The position numbers and the translations under genes are program-made. A DNA stretch of 64,000 bases from Mesostigma viride (taxonomy: Eukaryota > Streptophyta > Mesostigmatophyceae > Mesostigmatales > Mesostigmataceae), in contig RPFO01000114.1 in NCBI GenBank assembly GCA_009746045.1, positions 694,080 through 758,079 of the forward strand. Reading direction: 5' to 3'. Shown in pieces: positions 21,132-33,800 of the stretch (its first letter is position 1; every line of letters starts with the position of its first letter). The notes under the pieces were generated by a model. The model was not told the DNA's origin, ran no database searches, and saw only the letters and a program-made list of their open reading frames with translations.

Positions 21132-24100
21132 ATGCCGGCAAAAGGGCAAATTTGTTCGTACTTGCATGTAAGCGATTTACAAAAGGTAACAGAAGTTGCG
21201 GGCTTTCGTAAAGCACCGATGGAAGCATCGCGTGGCGTTATTGTTCAGAAAAGCGGAAGCGGAATGCCGTCGTCCGCAATTTGGAGAGACAACACAGCAG
21301 CCTGCGACACAACCGCAAGCCACGGTAAGTTATTGCACTTCTCAGCATGGATGCATCTTTCAAATTCTTGCTAGTCCTGTGTGCCTGCAATGCGTGCAAT
21401 CACTTCCCGGGTTGTCCCGATGGTGCTTCGCGGTCGGGAGCATCCGAATCTTCACCTACACGCCATCAACTCGTTTTCTCGCTTAGAATCACATGGACGC
21501 AGTAGAACTTTGCATAGGCGACCAGCATGGAGCACATTGGTCCCGCTTTGGCCCTCGCACTCCTTATCTCCTTATCAAATGAAAGGTTGACATACAAATT
21601 ATGTCAATCCTGCATTTCGAAAACCAAGTATTGCTGCATTCGTTAAAATCCGCATTCGGCAAGGCTCGATTCAGGTAGCAAACTTTTACGCTTGTCTTAT
21701 GTGTACGGGGGCCGGGACCATGCGTCTTGGCATCCAACCTTTGATGGCGACATCCCAGGGAACCAGTTCCACCCTGAGCTAACGTCATAGTAGCATCATC
21801 CGATAACGTCATAGTAGCATCATCTTTCGTTGCCATGTCCATTCCATTTTCATTTATCATAATCAATTTCATAATTCGTTTGTGTCATCTCACCGATCCA
21901 ATCGTCCCTATGCCATGGGCGTACCTTCCATCCTTCCTTCCTTCCTTCCTTCCTTCCTTCCTTCCTTCCTTCCTTCCTTCCTTCCTTCCTTCCTTCCTTC
22001 CTTCCTTCCTTCCTTCCTTCCTTCCTTCCTTCCTTCCTTCCTTCCTTCCTTCCTTCCTTCCTTCCTTCCTTCCTTCCTTCCTTCCTTCCTTCCTTCCTTC
22101 CTTCCTTCCTTCCTTCCTTCCTTCCTTCCTTCCTTCCTTCCTTCCTTCCTTCCTTCCTTCCTTCCTTCCTTCCTTCCTTCCTTCCTTCCTTCCTTCCTTC
22201 CTTCCTTCCTTCCTTCCTTCCTTCCTTCCTTCCTTCCTTCCTTCCTTCCTTCCTTCCTTCCTTCCTTCCTTCCTTCCTTCCTTCCTTCCTTCCTTCCTTC
22301 CTTCCTTCCTTCCTTCCTTCCTTCCTTCCTTCCTTCCTTCCTTCCTTCCTTCCTTCCTTCCTTCCTTCCTTCCTTCCTTCCTTCCTTCCTTCCTTCCTTC
22401 CTTCCTTCCTTCCTTCCTTCCTTCCTTCCTTCCTTCCTTCCTTCCTTCCTTCCTTCCTTCCTTCCTTCCTTCCTTCCTTCCTTCCTTCCTTCCTTCCTTC
22501 CTTCCTTCCTTCCTTCCTTCCTTCCTTCCTTCCTTCCTTCCTTCCTTCCTTCCTTCCTTCCTTCCTTCCTTCCTTCCTTCCTTCCTTCCTTCCTTCCTTC
22601 CGGCCCCGATGCCCCTGCAGGTGGGGGGGCACGTCCCCTGACCACCTGGCCCCAGCCGACCATGCCGCACCGCGACCACCCGTACCACAAGTCTCCGTAC
22701 CGTAATCACGGGCACCACGGGCCAGCGAGGCATGCGGGCGACCATGGGCGCAGGGAGGGGCGCGAGAACCGGGCAGACCATGCAGCGTGCCCTGCCAACG
22801 ATGGCAAGCATGGCCCGCCTGGTGACCACCAGGGTGATGCCCCCGTCAAGCATGGCCCTGCGGCGTGCCATGCGAGCGATAGCAAGCATGGGCAAGCCAG
22901 GGGGGCGGCCAGGGAGAGCACCTCTCACGCCGCACGCGGTGGTCATGACAACGAGACGTCGGTGCCCGGGAGGCAGCGGGACGAGGGGAGCGGCCAATGG
23001 CAAGGGGAGCTGATGAGGAGGAGAGTTGAGATGAAAAGGGATGAGGCAGGGGGCAGGATGGGTGGCAGGTTTGGGGAGTTTGACCCTCGCAGGCTGGGGT
23101 CGGCACGTTCGGCCCCACAGGGTGGGGGGTATGACGGAAATAAGCGTGACGGAAGCCATTGTAAAAGGGTGACCCCACCCCACGCCGTTGCTCAGCAGCC
23201 TGCCGTGCCCATCGCACGAAGGATAGACATAGGGACCGCGCCAGTACGGCCGGATGCGCACGCGGGGGCTGGCGGCGCACAAGCGGGCCGGGTCGGCCTG
23301 CAGGAGGGCCGGCCAGCCGTCGAGCGTAACACCGACTGGGACAAGTGGGAGACTCCCCGCGTGAAGCGCAAATGGGGGGACGAGGACGACGAAGACGAGG
23401 ATGCTGGCGGTGGTGGTGGCGGCGGTGGTGGCGGTGCCCTCCTCCGTGCGGGGTCAGTTTCTTGTGGAGGAGCTCCGGCCACCAGGGACCCCCAGGTGCT
23501 CGCCAGCCCATGCCCCAGCGTGGGCGCGCCAAGGGATGTGTCGGACGCCTTCGCGCTGGACGCTGACCAGGGTGGTGGCAGTGGTGGCGGCGATGGTAGC
23601 AGTGGCGGTGATGGTGGTGACAAGAGTGGTGGTGGTGGCGGTGTTGGAGCACGCAAGGCGACGGGCGACCCATTCGATCCCGGTACGCCAATCAATGAAA
23701 GAGGGATGATAGAGGATAAATGATAGAATGCACCTATTTGCAATAGAAGGCTCCTAATTGCAACCATGGCATCAGTAGTCCTATCCATTGATCACAGTAC
23801 GCCAAGTGCGGGAGGTGTTTTGCATCACGCAATCCTATCATCTGGCAGTTTGTCGTGAATGTTGAACAAGGCGTGCTGTGTGCGGTAACCTGCAATCATC
23901 ATGGCAACATCTAGTGCTATATACCGTCGTATGGCACTAGGGTGATAGGGATGCTGGTGCCGACGATACCTGCTACATATTTCCAGGAATTGTTTTAGTA
24001 GGGGCTGGCACACGATACACCTCTGCTGCCGTGATAGTTGCAGGATTTACAAGGGCATTTTGCGAGAGCGTTACATGGGCGTTACCAGGGCATTTTGCGA

Positions 24101-25735
24101 GTTTTTTTTCCCCCGCGCTTCGTGTGACCCTGGGCCCCTCGTATGTGCAGTCAATGGGGGGGGGCAGCCCTGTGTGCCTTCACCGTTGCCGCTCCCTTCA
24201 CTCCCATCCCCTACTCCCTGATTCCCCGCCCCTCCTGCCCCCTTACCCCCATGCACCTGCCTTTGTTCCTGCCCCCTCCTGTTGCCTCCCCCCTCCCTGC
24301 TCATATACCCTGCCCCTGGCCCCCCCCGCCCCCCCGGTTGCCTCCCCCCTGCCTGTTCATATACCCTTCCCCTTCCACCCCCTTCCCCCTGGTTGCCTTT
24401 TCCCTGCTTGCTCTGATACCCCTCCCCTGCCCCCCCCCCCGCCCCCCTGGTTGTCTTTGTTACGGAGCAGTGACGGACCCGCAGCGCCTGTCGCAGCGGC
24501 AGAAGCAGATCGACTACGGCAAGAACACGATCGCGTACGCGCGCTACCTTAAGGAGGTGCCCCGGTGAGCGCTCCTGGGCGGGTTGGCTTGCGATAATGT
24601 TGTAGCTGTCATGTGGGGCTTGTCATGTGGGGCTTGTCATGTGGGGCTTGTCATATGTAGCTACAGCTGTCATGTGGCTGCCATGTGTACATATCACAGT
24701 AGCTGTTATGCACAGGTAGTTGTCATGTGTGGCCATCAACAGGTGTCGCCATCATGTCGCCTTGATGTGGATGATAATGCTGGGGTGGTGGCAGGGGTGA
24801 GGATGCAAGTTGATAGGGCAGGGTATGCCCGCTGCCTCACAGCCCTGCCCAGATGAGCTGACAGTCGGGTTTATGAAGGATTGGCTGCCTGTGATGGTTG
24901 TCTCCAACGAACAGCATGGTCGTCCACTAGGCATGTAGTAACATGCCCCCTACAGACAGCTCCCCTTTCCGTGTGTCTAGCACAACTTGCTTTCATCAAC
25001 GGTGACCCCTCGCTCCCCTCCTCATCCCTTACCTCCTCCCCCACCTCCTCCACCTCGTCTCCAACCTTGCCCCCCACCTCGTGCCCGTTCCTATCTCGCA
25101 GGCACCACCGCCGCCGCTCCGACCCGGCCACCCCCGACAAGTCGCGCGGCATATCCAAGCGCTGCTTTGACGGGCTCGTGCGCGCATGGCGACGCAAGCT
25201 CCACCAATGGGACGAGCCGGGGGCTCCCGTCCCCCCCCACCTCGCTGACGACCTCACCCATTCTCGCTCTCCCAACATCGATGCTCCCGGGTCCACAGAC
25301 GGTGGCGGCTGCAAGTATTACGAGGAGCCCGTGGTCCTGCGGCCCCCGGGTAAACGGCGCCAGGTGGCGGGCCCCGGTGCTAAGGAGACACCAGCGGGTA
25401 GCTCGGGAGCTGATGAGGACGTGGATGTGCCGGTTGCTGGTGTCCCGGGTGGTGTGGCCTCGCGGGGCAAGCCAGTTGGGAGCAGCAGAGATGGGATGGC
25501 TCAGCCGAAGGGCTCTCATGATGCCAGAATTAACTCCATGCATGCGACTGCAACCAAGCTGGGCATGCTGGCGTCCCCCCCCGGCATGGCACCAAATGGC
25601 CAACCGAGCCCCCCGGTGGGGTCGAATGAGGCCAAGGCGCCCGCTACGACCACACTGTCTATTTTCGACGACTGGGACATGGACGAGGAGGCGACTGCGA
25701 TGGAATGGGATGAGAACGACGTCAACGTTGATTGA
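21132..25735 (+). CDS. SLBP: Histone RNA hairpin-binding protein (SLBP)
   Basis: Four exons join with matching phases: 21132-21324 (CACG|GTAAGT), 22621-23682, 24471-24564 (CCCG|GTGAGC) and 25102-25735, giving about 660 residues. The RNA-binding domain spans exons 3-4: [20 protein letters not shown], then the TPDK tetrad (TPNK in animals), [20 protein letters not shown]. This is the full signature of SLBP, which binds the 3' stem-loop of replication-dependent histone mRNAs and directs their processing and translation. The N-terminus (exons 1-2) is disordered, His/Gly/Arg-rich and much longer than in animals, where the whole protein is about 270 residues. It ends with an acidic stretch near [13 protein letters not shown]. 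The C-terminal tail is acidic too ([18 protein letters not shown]). The start Met is uncertain: 21132, or Met30 at 21219. Confidence 0.9.
21325..22620 (+). other. SLBP intron 1 containing (TTCC)n array
   Basis: The donor GTAAGT at 21325 and the acceptor CCCCTGCAG ending at 22620 share phase 1. About half the intron is the TTCC array, so the pyrimidine tract before the acceptor is hundreds of bases long. Confidence 0.8.
21931..22601 (+). repeat. Perfect (TTCC)n microsatellite, 671 bp
   Basis: About 168 copies of TTCC run without a visible interruption and end 19 bases before the SLBP exon 2 acceptor. The lack of interruptions suggests recent expansion, or collapse or correction during assembly. 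Long open frames across it (Leu-Pro-Ser-Phe or Lys-Glu-Gly-Arg) are artefacts. Confidence 0.98.
23683..24470 (+). other. SLBP intron 2
   Basis: The intron runs from G|GTACGC to GGAGCAG|TG, phase 1. Its second half (24170-24460) is strongly pyrimidine-rich with C runs. No other feature is seen. Confidence 0.75.
24565..25101 (+). other. SLBP intron 3, splits the RNA-binding domain
   Basis: The intron runs from CCCG|GTGAGC to CTCGCAG|G, phase 2, within the Arg codon after LKEVP. It contains short TCATGTGGGGCTTG repeats at 24609-24650. Confidence 0.8.
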
Positions 25736-26370
25736 TGCCTGATGATGGGGGGTGCCTTGCGAAGCCGTTAGATGCACAAGTATACGTCATGCTAGGCCTC
25801 ACGAGGGAAGCTCGCTCCTCACGTTCTTGTTGTACAATGCTAATAGCAAGTCACATCGGTTACCATGCCCTTGCCGGGAAGCTCCCCATCCACAGGGGCA
25901 CCTGGATGTACTTGAAATGCTGGGGCCAGCATGGCGGATGTATATGAATGAGACAACCAGCGCAGGCCAGAACTCTGGAGAATCCGGACCGTATATGGCC
26001 GGTTGTATCAAGAAGACAAGACCCATTTAGCCCGCATAAAACAGAAGATGAGACCCTATATCAATGAGATTATTCTAAATAGAAAATGTTGGCATGGTAC
26101 GAGACAGGCTCACGCCTGGGCAGCCTCCTGGTTTGTTGGTAAGATGGAGGCCAATGGCTCGCAAGGATAGGTGGCAGGTAGTGATGAAGGAGACCGCCCC
26201 CAAGTCAGTGGGGGCTCCGCATGTGACCCAGTTTGGCTTGCCCATGCGAATGACACGCAAGTACTTACTTTTTGGCATTCATAGCGATTCGGGCCGTGGT
26301 GCCCACATGCAACCACCATAACTAGGACCTAGATAGGTAGCTTCATCCATTCCATCCCATTCCCATTTAG
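25736..26370. other. SLBP downstream region with repeat debris
   Basis: There is no gene signal. A dispersed motif (GAGACAACCAGCGCAGGCCAG) at 25947 is shared with 4640 and 54956. A match to the family X downstream flank (ATGACACGCAAGTACTTACT) occurs near 26248. Confidence 0.4.
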
Positions 26371-26700
26371 ATAGATTAGACCGGTAGGAATGTTTGCACC
26401 CATCCATCCATCCATCGGGGTTAATGCTCCGTGACTCCCCAACGGGAGCACGAGTCTAATTAATTAATTAATTAATCCCATTCCCATTCTACTGAGGACT
26501 TCTGCTCACGTGCCGCAGTCACGTGTAAATTAATTAATTAAAAAGTTAATTATAAAAGTAATTAATTAACGGCTGGTTGTCTTGGGCAGGCACGGCCGAT
26601 GCAGCGGCCGACGCTTTTCCTCCGGTCGTACTAACTAGCGATTTCCCATTAATTAATTATAATTAATTAATTAATTAATAAATTAATAGCGATATAACCC
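26371..26700 (+). mobile_element. 3' stub of ORF1-type retroelement with stem-loop and TTAA tail
   Basis: GACCGGTAGGAATGTTTGCA and CATCCATCCATCGGGGTTAA precede a stem-loop at 26431-26451 (GTGACTCCC, loop CAAC, GGGAGCAC), then CGAGTCTAATTAATTAATT. The same unit occurs at about 60604-60690 and inverted at 63380-63560. More TTAATTAA-rich sequence continues to 26690. Confidence 0.65.
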
Positions 26701-26732
26701 ATGCATGCAAGCAAACAAAATATGCGTATGTG

Positions 26733-26910
26733 TAAGTTGGCGATGCCCTAGGATCCGGAGACGTCCGTCCTATAGTCAGCGAAAGTTGGTGCGAGAGGTC
26801 CCCAGTTCGATTCCGGTCGATCGGATTCCTTTGCAGATCGCGTCTTTCCGCGTTTTCCGCGGACCGGCACTGAACGCAAATGGTTTTCACCTTTGCATGC
26901 GGCGTGCCTG
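26733..26910 (+). mobile_element. tRNA-derived SINE candidate, copy 1
   Basis: A block of about 190 bp is shared with 27315-27505 (minus), 57465-57660 (minus) and in part 55145-55258 (plus). It holds a tRNA T-arm or B-box-like string, AGTTCGATTCC, and an upstream A-box-like TATAGTCAGCG at tRNA-like spacing. The direct repeat AAAATATGC flanks it (about 26716-26724 and 26917-26925), a likely target-site duplication. Confidence 0.55.
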
Positions 26911-27089
26911 ATCAGAAAATATGCAGACCTAGCTATATCGTCGAGGCATGCATGCAGGCCGCAGCAAGTGGTAAACAAATGCTGCCCGGTGCGCTGGTAT
27001 GTGAAAAAACGCAAAAAACTCAGAGGAGTTCCAAAAGGGTTCGAAGTTATACACAGCACTATGTAGCAATGCTTGCTCACGTCCCCATA

Positions 27090-27290
27090 GCCATGTAATG
27101 CTCACCCGGGTCATATTGCACCCAAAGGGGATGCCCCGGGCTTCTTTTAGACGTGTCCAATTGAGCACCCTGTGGCATGAGGGAAGGGGGGGGACTCTGC
27201 CCCACTACCCATTACGTGCACACTCAGGGGTAAAAAGCACTTCGGTGCTCCGTGACTCCCCAACGGAAGCACGTGTTATTATTTGATTAT
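27090..27290 (+). mobile_element. ORF1-type retroelement 3' end fragment
   Basis: GGTCATATTGCACCCAAAGG through GGGTAAAAAGCACTTCGGTG and a stem-loop at 27252-27272 match the 3' region at 58990-59250 (plus) and, inverted, 63540-63780. One stem base differs (GGAAGC for GGGAGC). The tail is AT-rich. Confidence 0.6.
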
Positions 27291-27314
27291 ATATCAAATA
27301 TATTATATATTCTG

Positions 27315-27505
27315 ATTTGGCACGCCGCAAAGGTGAAAACCATTTGCGTTCAGTGCCAGTCCGCGGAAAACGCGGAAAACGCGATCTGCAAATGAATCCG
27401 ACCGGAATCGAACTGGGGACCTCTCGCACCAACTTTCGCTGACTATAGGACGGACGTCTCCGGATCCTAGGGCATCGCCAACTTACACCTACAGTCATCC
27501 GCAAA
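27315..27505 (-). mobile_element. tRNA-derived SINE candidate, copy 2
   Basis: Near-identical to copy 1 but inverted and longer at the 5' end, which reads GGAGAACTTTTGCGGATGAC. The same 5' end occurs at 57640-57660, so this probably shows the full element start. The B-box string is retained. Confidence 0.6.
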
Positions 27506-27888
27506 AGTTCTCCTATATTTTAATATATTAATTATATATCAATGAGACCAGCGCATAGGCGAGAAATAGGAGAATCTGGACTATAGTAGCTCAAGCCTGC
27601 CGTCATCATATATAGACCTCGATCCACAAGCAACGCATGCATGCAAACAAAGAATGGGTCGACCCGGAACTGAAACACTCAATTTATAAAATAAATAAAC
27701 ATCTGCAGAGTCCCTAATGTTGGACCTGTACAAATACACATACGAGCGGGCTGCACGCGCATACCTGTTCACGATTGACTGCACACTATTTGCAGTCCAT
27801 GGAACAACTACCATGCACAGCACAACGCCCTCTATATCACGTAACACAGAGGTTCATCACTATATCAGATAACACAGTGGCCCGTCGA
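27506..27888. other. 3' flank of the Tubby-like gene, no gene seen
   Basis: The sequence is AT-rich. Repeated ATATCA-GTAACACAG-type phrases occur at 27833-27908. Any 3' UTR and polyadenylation signal of the Tubby-like gene would lie here. Confidence 0.35.
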
Positions 27889-30800
27889 CTATATCATGTA
27901 ACACAGCTTGCGGTCCATGGACGCAAGCACGAGCGCAAATGCCTGCAGGCCCGTGATCGGGAACGAGTAGGATAGAGCAAACTTGTCCTTGTCCATCTTG
28001 CCCAAGCTCACGACCACGGTCTGGTCCTCGTCCTGCAGAATGCACAGGGATCACGAAGGTGTGGTAAAAGGTGGGGTGGCGGAAGCATGTGAAGGATGAG
28101 AGCGCTTATAGAGAATCGCCATGCAAAACCAGGGATTGCCATAATCGCAAATTCAGCGTAGTTTTGAGGTCACTTTGATACTAGACAGGGAAAGCCTTGT
28201 GCGCCGTTGCCCACCGGTACACAAGGCCACTGTGCCTCCTGCACATGCGCTCCACCCTCCGGCAGGCACAGCGGCTCCATGTGGCCACAATATACGACAG
28301 TTAACAAGCTAGGCCACAACACCCATCGAAAGGCACACCGGCAGCAACATGCCAGGTGTGCCTCATGCGCATGCGCGCCACCCACCGGCAGGCACAGCTG
28401 GAAGTTCTTGGACGAACCGAACGCGACACGTGGGTCATCCCACATGTAGCAAAACTGGCGGCGGCGGCCCTTGGCAGCCTGCATTACCGGCGGCCGCGAG
28501 AGCAGCGCCAGCATGTCGCCAATGTTCTCGATGCGGTCCCACCGGCGGGTTGCGTTGTCCGGCTGGTGCGTGGCGGGTGGCGGGTGGCGGGTGGCGGGGT
28601 GATGGATAAGAGTACACGGGGCGAGGGCGAGGACAGAGAGCTAAGGGTCAGTGGGATAGAATATATGAAAGAAAAGGTCAGCGGACATATAAGAGGGATG
28701 CTGTAGTATGGGTATATCAGACAGATGCAACTCCTGTACGGAGACAAATGAGTTATGTGAGATAGTCGTCTATGTAGATATGAGAGTAATGAAGTGTATA
28801 ATTATACATATGTGGATAAGCATTAGAAAAGAGTTTAAGGGCAGGCCGCGGGCGAAGGTGCAGCCGCAGGCGCGGGCGATGGCGATGGCGATGGCAATGG
28901 CGATGCACAAACGCAAGTCAACGCGGTTAAGCCATTACCCGTGACTCTGCAACACAGATCAATTGGGCCATGCAACACACATCCATTGGGCCGTGCAACA
29001 CACATCAATTGGGCCATGCACACACATCAATTGGGCCATGCAACACACATCCATTGGGCCATGCAACACACATCCATTGGGCCATGCAACACACATCAAT
29101 TGGGCAATGCACACACGTCAATTGGGCCATGCAACACACATCCATTGGGCCATGCAACACACATCAATTGGGCCATGCAACACACATCGATTGGGGCACC
29201 CACGTGGTTTCCTGATGGTCATCGCGACAATCGACACAACCACCCTCCACCCTTTCGAAACAAACAGCAACGATGAAGGACCAACAGCCAACCATGCCAA
29301 CCAGCTGAACATGGTAGCAAATAGCTTGCATATGAGCGCAACTATACACACAAGCAGATCAAGCATGCACCTTTGCACATAAAGGAAAGGACTAGCCACT
29401 CACGATGGACAGATCGGGCAGCACGGCCGCCATGAGCCGCCAGGTGCCCCTCAGGGTGTCCCAGGTGGGTCGGAACGCGACCGAACCCATGACCCTGCGG
29501 TGCGGCCGCCGCGCGCGCTTGCCCTTCGGCCGGCGACGCATCAGTGCGCGCTTGCCCTCGCTGCCTGCCCCGTCGCCATCGTAGTCGCCATTGCCATAGG
29601 CATTGCCGCTGCTGTGGTCGTAGCTGTCATCATATGTGTACGGGCTGAAGCCACGGCCCGTGTCTTCAGAACCATTCGATTCAAGCACGGGTTCCAGGGA
29701 GGATGGGTTCAGGGGCCCTGGCGCTGCGAGGGAGGACTCGGGCTTCTGCGGCAAGGGGGTGGGGGCAGAGCGGGACCAAACCGGCCATCATGTGGTGTGG
29801 GGGGTAAGGAAGGGGGGGGCACACGTGTAATCGTGCTATGTGTGGGGTAAAGAAGGGGGCCGGGGGGGGACATGAGCCACAGGAGATATGACGGGTAGAG
29901 AGTGCGTGACAGGGCGAATGGGTAGCAAAGGGGGGGGGGGGGTTGTTGTTGCGTAGTGCCGAGGCCGTGTGTGATATCATGGGCTGGCATCTGCATGACA
30001 GCGGCACACGGCAAGCGGAGGTGAGCGGTGTGCGAAATGTGTGGTGAAATGTAGTGGACATGCACAGCATGTATATCAGGGTATTTGTGGGGTGGGGGCA
30101 TGGGGCACAAGATAAAGCGAGGTCAGCCTTAGGATGTCTTGCGGTCAGCATGGGCGTGATCAAGGGAGGGTGGATTGCTTGAAAGTAAGAGATGGCCACC
30201 TTGAAGCCCGCTATTATACGCCAAAGTTGATAGTAGCATACTGACAAGTATATGATAGTATACCTACTATAATATGATAGTAGCATACTGATTATCATAT
30301 GGTATGATACCTACTATAGTATGATAGTAGCATACTGATTATCATATGATAGGATACCTACTATAATATGATAGTAGCATACTGACGTTTTTACCAATGC
30401 ACGGAGTGGTATGGCAGGGCAAAGGGGCGCATGGAGATGCTGACACTCTCCCATCCCCGGGTCCCGGGTCCCGGGTCCCGCATCGCCCAAGATCAACACA
30501 CACCCAAAATCAGCGCTTCCCCGGATGCTGCACACAGCGCACAGGGAGCAGGAACGAGCCCAATCAGCACCCACACGCCACCCGACCAACATGCCACAAC
30601 ACCAACACCCCGCCCGACCATGCTACCGCGCTACGACACTGCCATGCTACATGATCTCCCAACGGAGTCATGTTATAATTTAATGCTACCATCTCGCCAT
30701 GCTACCACGTAAGTGTACCGACGCACCGTGGGGCAGAGCATCGTGAAGCTGGTCCCTGCCAGGTTGGAGCGCAGCACGGCCAGCGCGCGCGGGTCGTCCA

Positions 30801-33800
30801 GGGACAGCCCATGTGGGTCGGCCGCGATCACGTACGCCGACCCAAGCGCGCTCGTCGGCATGCGCTGGGCGACCGCCGCACGCGTCTCACTGGCGCCCGG
30901 CACCTGGGGGGGTGGGGCCCCCACATGAGTACATGCATGTCCGCAGGATTTGATGCTCGATGAGAACGTTACCAGGCATTATGAGCTGGCACCCGGCACC
31001 TGCATGGAGAATGTATCATGGAGGCATGAAGCACATATAGCTAGGCGGCAGCGGCTGTCCCTTGCCTTCACGAGGGCCCTTGGGGATCCATTGTTCCTCG
31101 GCACCCACGCAGACTTCCTTGCCCCCCAAGCTTCCTATAAAACGCAGACTTCCTCGCCACCACCCAAGCTTCCTAAGTCATCCGATCGTGGGCCGTGGCA
31201 GGAACGTTGCCGTCCTTTCAATCGGGTGGTTGATGTGTAGCTCGAGCTTTTAGTTGTGTGCCATTCCTTCATCCCAATGGCACGGACTTCCGTGTGTTTC
31301 TCTTGTTCGCTTTTTTTCCCGCCCTGTTTTGATGATTTACACCGGTATTCATTATTGATGAATAGATGGTGGCATTTATGGATAATGATCAATTCTGATG
31401 AATAGCAGAAGTAGTACTACTAGTATATATATACTATGTCCATCTCACCTCCGTAATCTATCATTCTCAATGTATATATATACTAGTCCAAAGTATAGTA
31501 GTATATATTTCCCATTATATACTGCAGTATGAATAGTCATGTTGCGCCTTGGTTAGCTCTAACATGTTTCCCCTGCCGTGTCCTGACATACGTAACTTCT
31601 TGGAGGGAAAGGGAACCTTGCTGGTATCAGATGTACGTGGCTTATCTATTTATGGTGTCGATTGATGTATTCATGCTGAGCTTTGCGGGTAGTCCACCTA
31701 CTTATTGAAAATGTTTTGCTAAACTTGGCAGAATACTATAACTCGTCATCTCAGCTATCTATATGTATATATAAGTACACTGCTAATTTCCCTTAGGCGT
31801 CCTTCGAAGTTGTGCAGATTGCACTTCCCTCAAAGTATTTGAACTCGTATTTCGACGGAGGGAAGCGTCAGGGATAGCTGCTTGCAAGGGAGGTGTTAGA
31901 CAGGGAGCTTTTAGACAGGGAACTATTGCAAGGGAGCTGTTAGACAGGGAGCTTTTAGACAGGGAAGTATTGCAAGGGAAGTATTGCAAGGGAAGCGTTG
32001 CAAGAGGGCTGTTGCAAGGGAAGTATTGCAAGGGAGCTGTTGCGAGGGAAGTGTTGCGAGGGAAGGGTTGCGAGGGAGCTGTTGCGAGGGAAGGGTTGCG
32101 AGGGAGCTGTTGCAAGGGAGCTGTTGCAAGGGAGCTGTTGCAAGGGAAGTATTGCAAGGGAAGTATTGCGAGGGAGCTGTTGCAAGGGAAGGGTTGCAAG
32201 GGAAGGGTTGCGAGGGAAGGGTTGCAAGAGGGCTGTTGCAAGGGAAGTATTGCAAGGGAGCTGTTGCAAGGGAAGTATGCAAGGGAAGTATTGCGAGGGA
32301 GCTGTTGCGAGGGAGCTGTTGCAAGGGAGCTGTTGCAAGGGAAGTATTGCAAGGGAGCTGTTGCGAGGGAAGGGTTGCGAGGGAGCTGTTGCAAGGGAAG
32401 TATTGCGAGGGAAGTATTGCAAGGAAACTGTTACAAAGGGAGTCAAGGCATCGGAGTAGGATGAGAGCACCTGGACGAGTAAGTCATGAGGGGCAGCAGC
32501 ATCCCACAGAGGTTGTTGAAACAGTTCTTAGCACGGTACTAACCACACTTAGAATAGGAAGAGTAACCAAGCAGCTGGAGGCATTCTATTCAGTTATGGT
32601 GACAGAAAAAAGCCACCCTAATCGGAGAACCACATGCACAAGGCAGCACCGATCTTGATGAATAAGGCGTACTGCGCAAGACAGTACGGTACTAGCATAA
32701 AAACTGGATATATCACATGTACCAACACGGCACTCACCCTGATGACCAGGGCATACCAAGGGGTGAACTAACCCATGTAACAAAAAGAAGGGGAGACCAT
32801 TCAAGGTGAGAAAGGCAATCACGTGTGTACCAAGATTGCACCAACCTTGATGAACAAGGCGTAGCGCGGGAAGCGTGACGATTGCGAGCGGTCGCGCACG
32901 ACATAGGCCTCCACGGCACCCAGCCCCCTGGGAGGGGGCAGCGCCATCATCGTTCGCATGTCCTCTGGGACGACCGCCGTGGAGCGGCCACCTCGCCCGA
33001 GGGGGGCCCTGTTCCACGCGGAAGGAGGGGCGGTTCCAGCCGAACACGCGCACGCACCATGGCCCAACAATAAATGGCGGTCCCGACGGATACAGGCGGG
33101 TCGACAAGGCAGGCGGTGCCCAGGACCACCGGGTGAAGGGATGCGAGCAGCCTGTGGAGCCTACGAGGTGTGTGGGAACGAAAGATTCATGCTGGAGGCT
33201 GCACAGCATAGGATCCGCCATTGCTCCACACCCAAGACAAGGGCTTGCCACCTGGCACCCTGGGCTGGATTGTCAGTGGGCCGTGCTCACTCTCGGACTC
33301 GGTAGTGAAACTGCCAGAGATGTGAAACTTCTAGCAGATGTTTCACTCCAGAGCCCATGGCCGTGCTGTGCACCGTGGCAAGGTTCCGCACACGCGCCTG
33401 TGACTCATGCACCAATTCGCTGAGGCTTGGCAAGCTCCCGCAAACGCGAGCTCGTGCGCGCTCCCTGTTTGCCGAGTCAGCGACCATCATCAGTGCAGCT
33501 AGCGTTTTCACGTTTGTTGCTTTCTGACGACCATCATCAGTGCCTACTCGGGAAACAGAGTAGGCTACCGTCATCAGCGAAACGGGGGTTCTAAACTCAC
33601 CAGGGGGGTCAACAACATGGCAGGGTAGACCAAGTTGCGTACCGATGTAGATGCCTAATGATAGATCGATTATTAAAATGCCACAAATTAAATCGTCATG
33701 ACCAGGGCAACAGGTACGCATGACCTGCCCAAGCTCAACTATGCAAACTAATGTAACTCTGCTGACTGAAATATTTATGCTAGCTGATCCAGCAATGTAA

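Noticed and set aside
21835-22641. Leu-Pro-Ser-Phe and Lys-Glu-Gly-Arg repeat ORFs
   Set aside because: Translation of the (TTCC)n microsatellite, which lies in SLBP intron 1.
26760-26820. A functional tRNA gene
   Set aside because: Only the T-arm/B-box and a weak A-box are tRNA-like. No cloverleaf closes, and the segment is part of a repeated SINE-like element.
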